From: Chryseobacterium sp. ON_d1
GTDB taxonomy: Bacteria > Bacteroidota > Bacteroidia > Flavobacteriales > Weeksellaceae
Reading direction: 5' to 3'
DNA: 64,000 bases
Assembly (NCBI RefSeq): GCF_006829085.1
Contig: NZ_BJTC01000001.1
Coordinates: 248,001 to 312,000 of the forward strand
Under the pieces are notes generated by a model that worked only from the letters and a program-made list of their open reading frames with translations, was not told the origin of the DNA and made no database searches. Below are positions 61,070 to 64,000 of the stretch, piece by piece (the first letter of the stretch is position 1; every line of letters begins with the position of its first letter). A program made the position numbers and the translations under genes.

Positions 61070-61405
61070 TTATTTGTCCAGTAAAGGTCTGGGATCAAAC
61101 AGTACCTTTAATGTTACGATTTTCCCATTCTGTATATGATACCATCCTGAAGATTCTATTGTTTTTTTTCCCATGTTGATATTATACCAGAAACATACAT
61201 CTTCTCCGGATGTAAAAGCCTTAAGAATTTCATATTTGAATTTCATCTGCTTCATATCTTTTATATAAATAGAAGCTCCCTCTCTTTTTCCCAATACTCC
61301 TGTAAATTTAAAATCAGGATCAAGACAGCTTTCCGCCTTATCAAAGTTTTCTTCATTTAAATACTGGATAAACTGTTCTGCAATGTTTTGAATGGTATGG
61401 TCCAT
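61070..61405 (-). CDS. NTF2/SnoaL-like protein
   Basis: 111 residues. The N-terminal helix DHTIQNIAEQFIQYLNEENFDKAESCLDPDFKFTG and the strands GEDVCFWYNINMG, SSGWYHIQNGKIVTLKVLFDPRPLL form the NTF2-like cone. It probably binds or transforms a small molecule. A TAATTTTG box lies on its minus strand at 61438-61431 but without a good -33 element. Confidence 0.75.
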   Translation of the reverse strand: MDHTIQNIAEQFIQYLNEENFDKAESCLDPDFKFTGVLGKREGASIYIKDMKQMKFKYEILKAFTSGEDVCFWYNINMGKKTIESSGWYHIQNGKIVTLKVLFDPRPLLDK

Positions 61406-61500
61406 AAATATTGTTTTTTATTGTTGAATACAAAATTAACAGATCAGTGAATGTCCCACTTGTGACTATAATCACAAAATGCTGTACCCGTTTTCTGATT

Positions 61501-62637
61501 TTATTTTAAAGCAGGGATTCTTCCTTTTGCATAAGCAATCTGCTCTTTTTCCTTTTCCTGGTCCGGACTGTTTTTAAGGTACATCTGATAATATATTGCT
61601 GCATTTTTAGGCTGCTTCAGATTGAGATCATAAAGAAGTCCTAAACGGTAATAAATAATATTGCTGGTGCCAAAGGTTAGTCCTCTTTTATAAGCTGTCA
61701 CTGCGTCATTATACTGGTTTTTAGCTTCATGAATACCTGCCAGCGCAGCATAGTAAACAGTGGTGTGCTTTGAAACCGCTTCATCAATAGTCTTTTGTGC
61801 ATAGATTTCAGCTTTATTGTAATCTTTCAGCTCACGATAGCTCAATGCCATGTAATAGAAAGTGCCTTCATTTTGTACACCTATATCTTCCAAAGTTTTG
61901 TAAAGCGTGATACATTTCTGATAATCCTTTACATAGAAATAAGCCTGTCCCATATCGTTCATTACATTGACATCAGCATGATTTTTCAGCAGCTTTTCAC
62001 CAATTTCAATCACTTCCTGATATTTCGTGAGCTGGTTAGCAACCGGCAGTAATGCCTGTTGTAAAGTGAAGTTTTCAGGATCAGCTGCGATAGCCGTTTT
62101 CAATACATCATAAGCAGGTTGGTATTGTTTAAGACTGCTGTAGGCTAGAGAAAGATCATAAGCAACATCAGGATCAGCAGCATTAAGAGTATTTGCTTTT
62201 TTGAGATAATTGAGCCTGGATTCAGGATTGTCTGCATAGGCTGCAAGCTGTTTATAAGCACTGAAGTTAAGGCTGTCAAGCTGAATGATCTGCTCAAGAT
62301 AAGCTTTGGCATTGGCCACATTTCCCCTTCTGGAATTGATGCTGGTCAGACTGAATAGAGTAGGCAGGCTGTTCGGCTGAATGGTATTGATTTTCTGATA
62401 ATTTTTTTCTGCTTCCTGCAGCTTTCCGGCCATCATATTGCAATAAGCTATTTGTGAAAGGGCTTTTATATCCTGTGTCTCTCCGGGATATATGCTCTGA
62501 AGATAGTTAGCAGCATCGGCATAACGCTGTGTTTCATAATATTCAAGGAGCTTTTCAGTATCAATTTTTGTGGATTGAGCCGTGACACAGCTGAAACCAG
62601 ATAATATAATACACAAAGATATTCCTATTTTCATCAT
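61501..62637 (-). CDS. Secreted tetratricopeptide repeat protein
   Basis: 378 residues. The signal peptide is MKIGISLCIILSGFSCVTAQ. About nine TPR units cover the whole mature protein (QIAYCNMMAGKLQEAEKNYQKIN; ANAKAYLEQIIQLDSLNFSAYKQLAAYADN; GTFYYMALSYRELKDYNKAEIYAQKTI; AALAGIHEAKNQYNDAVTAYKRGLTF). A Cys within the signal (FSC) is not in a clean lipobox position. It is a periplasmic scaffold for protein-protein contacts; the partner is unknown. Confidence 0.85.
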   Translation of the reverse strand: MMKIGISLCIILSGFSCVTAQSTKIDTEKLLEYYETQRYADAANYLQSIYPGETQDIKALSQIAYCNMMAGKLQEAEKNYQKINTIQPNSLPTLFSLTSINSRRGNVANAKAYLEQIIQLDSLNFSAYKQLAAYADNPESRLNYLKKANTLNAADPDVAYDLSLAYSSLKQYQPAYDVLKTAIAADPENFTLQQALLPVANQLTKYQEVIEIGEKLLKNHADVNVMNDMGQAYFYVKDYQKCITLYKTLEDIGVQNEGTFYYMALSYRELKDYNKAEIYAQKTIDEAVSKHTTVYYAALAGIHEAKNQYNDAVTAYKRGLTFGTSNIIYYRLGLLYDLNLKQPKNAAIYYQMYLKNSPDQEKEKEQIAYAKGRIPALK

Positions 62638-62805
62638 GGTTATTTTTTAACTAAAATATCGGTTATTTACGGAGATTCCAAATTTTAATATCGCTTATTG
62701 GTGATTTTTTTAACCTTATGGATGATTTATAATAAAAATCAAAATCTTATTTTCATTAGATTTCTTATATTCACTTGATAGAACAGGACCTGACAAAACA
62801 AAAAT

Positions 62806-63309
62806 ATGGAAATAAAAACAGTACAGTCATTCATAGATTATTATGGAAAAATAAGAGAGAGAACCAACCGTATTATAGAAGCTGTTCCTCCGCAGCATAT
62901 TGATTTTTCCTATAAACCCGGAAAATTTACCATTGGTGACCAGATAAGACATATTGCAGCCATTGAGCGATATATGTATGGAGAAACCATTGCAGGGAGA
63001 AAAAGTGCTTATCCTGGATGTGGAAAAGAACTGGCTGACGGTTACGAAAATACAGTTACGTTTTTTAATGAAATGCACAGGCAAACCCTTGGAATTATTA
63101 ATGGGCTTACCGACGAAGACCTCACCAGGAAATGCCTGACTCCTGCTAACAGTGAAATTTCTATATGGAAATGGCTCCGTGCTATGATAGAGCATGAAAT
63201 CCACCACCGGGCAGAACTATACATCTATCTGAACCTTCTGGATGTAAAGACACCGCAGATCTATGGTTTCTCCGCAGAAGAAGTACAGGAAATGAGTGTG
63301 AAATTATAG
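62806..63309 (+). CDS. DinB-family protein (four-helix metal-binding fold)
   Basis: 167 residues. The DinB-like bundle is seen as VQSFIDYYGKIRERTNRIIEAVPPQHIDFSYKPGKFTIGDQIRHIAAIERYMYGE, with the first metal His in QIRHIAA near 48, and the final pair in AMIEHEIHHRAELYIYL near 127-131. Three His are thus in place for a divalent metal. Members include thiol-dependent transferases and proteins of unknown function. Cytoplasmic. Confidence 0.85.
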   Translation: MEIKTVQSFIDYYGKIRERTNRIIEAVPPQHIDFSYKPGKFTIGDQIRHIAAIERYMYGETIAGRKSAYPGCGKELADGYENTVTFFNEMHRQTLGIINGLTDEDLTRKCLTPANSEISIWKWLRAMIEHEIHHRAELYIYLNLLDVKTPQIYGFSAEEVQEMSVKL

Positions 63310-63365
63310 TGTTGAAAAGGAATGACTGAGGTTAATTTGTATATTAGCCCATTCAAAAAATAATA

Positions 63366-64000
63366 ATGGCCAGACCTCTTATCATTCCTCTTTTACTGTT
63401 TTTAAACAGTACATATGCACAGACCAATTCTATAATCAAACCGGGTGATACCGTGAAATATTTGCCACAATCTCATAAACCTTCATGGATCTCAATACAG
63501 TCTGCTGATGCCAATCTGGGAGTTGCATTGTTGATGGATGGAAAAAAAATAAAAGAACAGGATGATTCCCGTGGAATAAAAAGTATTGAACGTTTATATT
63601 TTACTCCTGAAAAAGGAAAAAAATATGAAGTAAAAATATGGGCCAAATCTTATCTTGAAAAGAGCAAAGCGGTAAAAGTCACTATCACAGAATCCAAAAA
63701 TGTACCTGTTTTGAATGGCCAGTTCACTTCCGATCAGTTTGTAGAAGATCTGAGAACATTCCGTTCTATCAGGGAAAAAGCAAATTCCGGACTGTATGTT
63801 TACAGAAATAAAAAACAAATAGACAGCATCTACCAGCAGGCGGAAGAAAAAGCCCGGAACAGTAAAAATATTTTCGATTTCTATAAAGTTATTACCCAAC
63901 TTACCGGATTTGAAGGGAGCTGTCATAATTATACAGATCTACCCAATCATGCTTCATATTATCTTACTCAGAAACCAGAATACCTTCCCATCACACTGAA
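63366..64000 (+). CDS. N-terminal part of a secreted protein, probably an S41-type peptidase (cut by the window edge)
   Basis: The ATG at 63366 opens a signal peptide (MARPLIIPLLLFLNSTYAQ), and the frame stays open to the last base, giving about 211 residues. The N-terminal domain has SVKVTITESK-like strands (SKAVKVTITESKNVPV), and a region FVEDLRTFRSIREKANSGLYVYRNKKQIDSIYQQ then FEGSCHNYTDLP. The latter two resemble the helical lead-in of secreted Bacteroidota S41 peptidases (a helix with R..REKHPGLY and G..DGHT). The catalytic domain would lie outside the window. The S41 assignment is therefore tentative; its existence as a gene is well supported. Confidence 0.7.
   Translation, partial: MARPLIIPLLLFLNSTYAQTNSIIKPGDTVKYLPQSHKPSWISIQSADANLGVALLMDGKKIKEQDDSRGIKSIERLYFTPEKGKKYEVKIWAKSYLEKSKAVKVTITESKNVPVLNGQFTSDQFVEDLRTFRSIREKANSGLYVYRNKKQIDSIYQQAEEKARNSKNIFDFYKVITQLTGFEGSCHNYTDLPNHASYYLTQKPEYLPITL

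Overview
The window is AT-rich chromosomal DNA from a Bacteroidota bacterium of the family Weeksellaceae, most likely Chryseobacterium or a close relative. The evidence is: two proteins with Type IX secretion (T9SS) sorting tails, a GLPGLI-family protein, a DUF2480 protein, ECF sigma/FecR/TonB-receptor sets with STN and carboxypeptidase-regulatory-like domains, lipoproteins of the Bacteroidota kind, and promoters of the form TTG-N17..23-TAnnTTTG. No phage, insertion sequence or CRISPR array was found. One RNA gene, tRNA-Lys(UUU), is present. A gene is cut off at each edge: an unrecognised C-terminus at 2-238 and the N-terminal part of a secreted protein, probably an S41 peptidase, from 63366 to the end.

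Layout. 1-3600: small enzymes (RibD-like reductase, NTF2-like protein, Dyp-type haem peroxidase, SRPBCC protein). 3970-4150: tRNA-Lys with promoter and terminator. 4404-6581: secreted esterase with TPRs and a lipoprotein. 6790-16334: an all-minus-strand block holding an IclR regulator, a DoxX protein, a DJ-1/PfpI-like protein, and then the main specialised-metabolism locus, a 2065-residue type I polyketide synthase (KS-AT-DH-ER-KR-ACP) preceded by a free-standing thioester reductase. 17173-26224: secreted proteins and two tandem paralogous membrane sensors (lipoprotein signal, TPRs, transmembrane helix, C-terminal HTH) next to a secreted reprolysin-like metalloprotease.

26329-34857: regulators and redox enzymes. 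These are a TetX-like flavin monooxygenase with an AraC-type regulator, a Crp/Fnr-type regulator, ketopantoate reductase, an alpha/beta hydrolase, a ferredoxin, and an operon SOD-DUF2480-NAD(P)H oxidoreductase. That operon faces a SufR-like Cys-containing regulator across an intergenic region with a perfect 11-bp inverted repeat over the SOD promoter. 34965-44996: ECF sigma factor, divergent FecR anti-sigma, TonB receptor with STN domain, two lipoproteins, a T9SS cargo protein and an S41 peptidase; this looks like a surface-signalling uptake and proteolysis locus.

45253-64000: a sterol desaturase-type hydroxylase, a small Cys-containing secreted peptide with a GLPGLI protein, a phytase plus TonB receptor pair with an 11-copy heptanucleotide repeat upstream, a TetR regulator, a JmjC-like cupin protein, a secreted HExxH metalloprotease, an MFS transporter divergent from an HxlR regulator, and a run of small housekeeping or stress-type genes. 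Start codons were moved inward from the longest reading frame where a signal peptide, family start or ATG made the shorter start clearly better (for example 23222, 30994, 33548, 40437, 49100, 51918, 54700, 57875). Functions were assigned by reading motifs only; no database search was possible.
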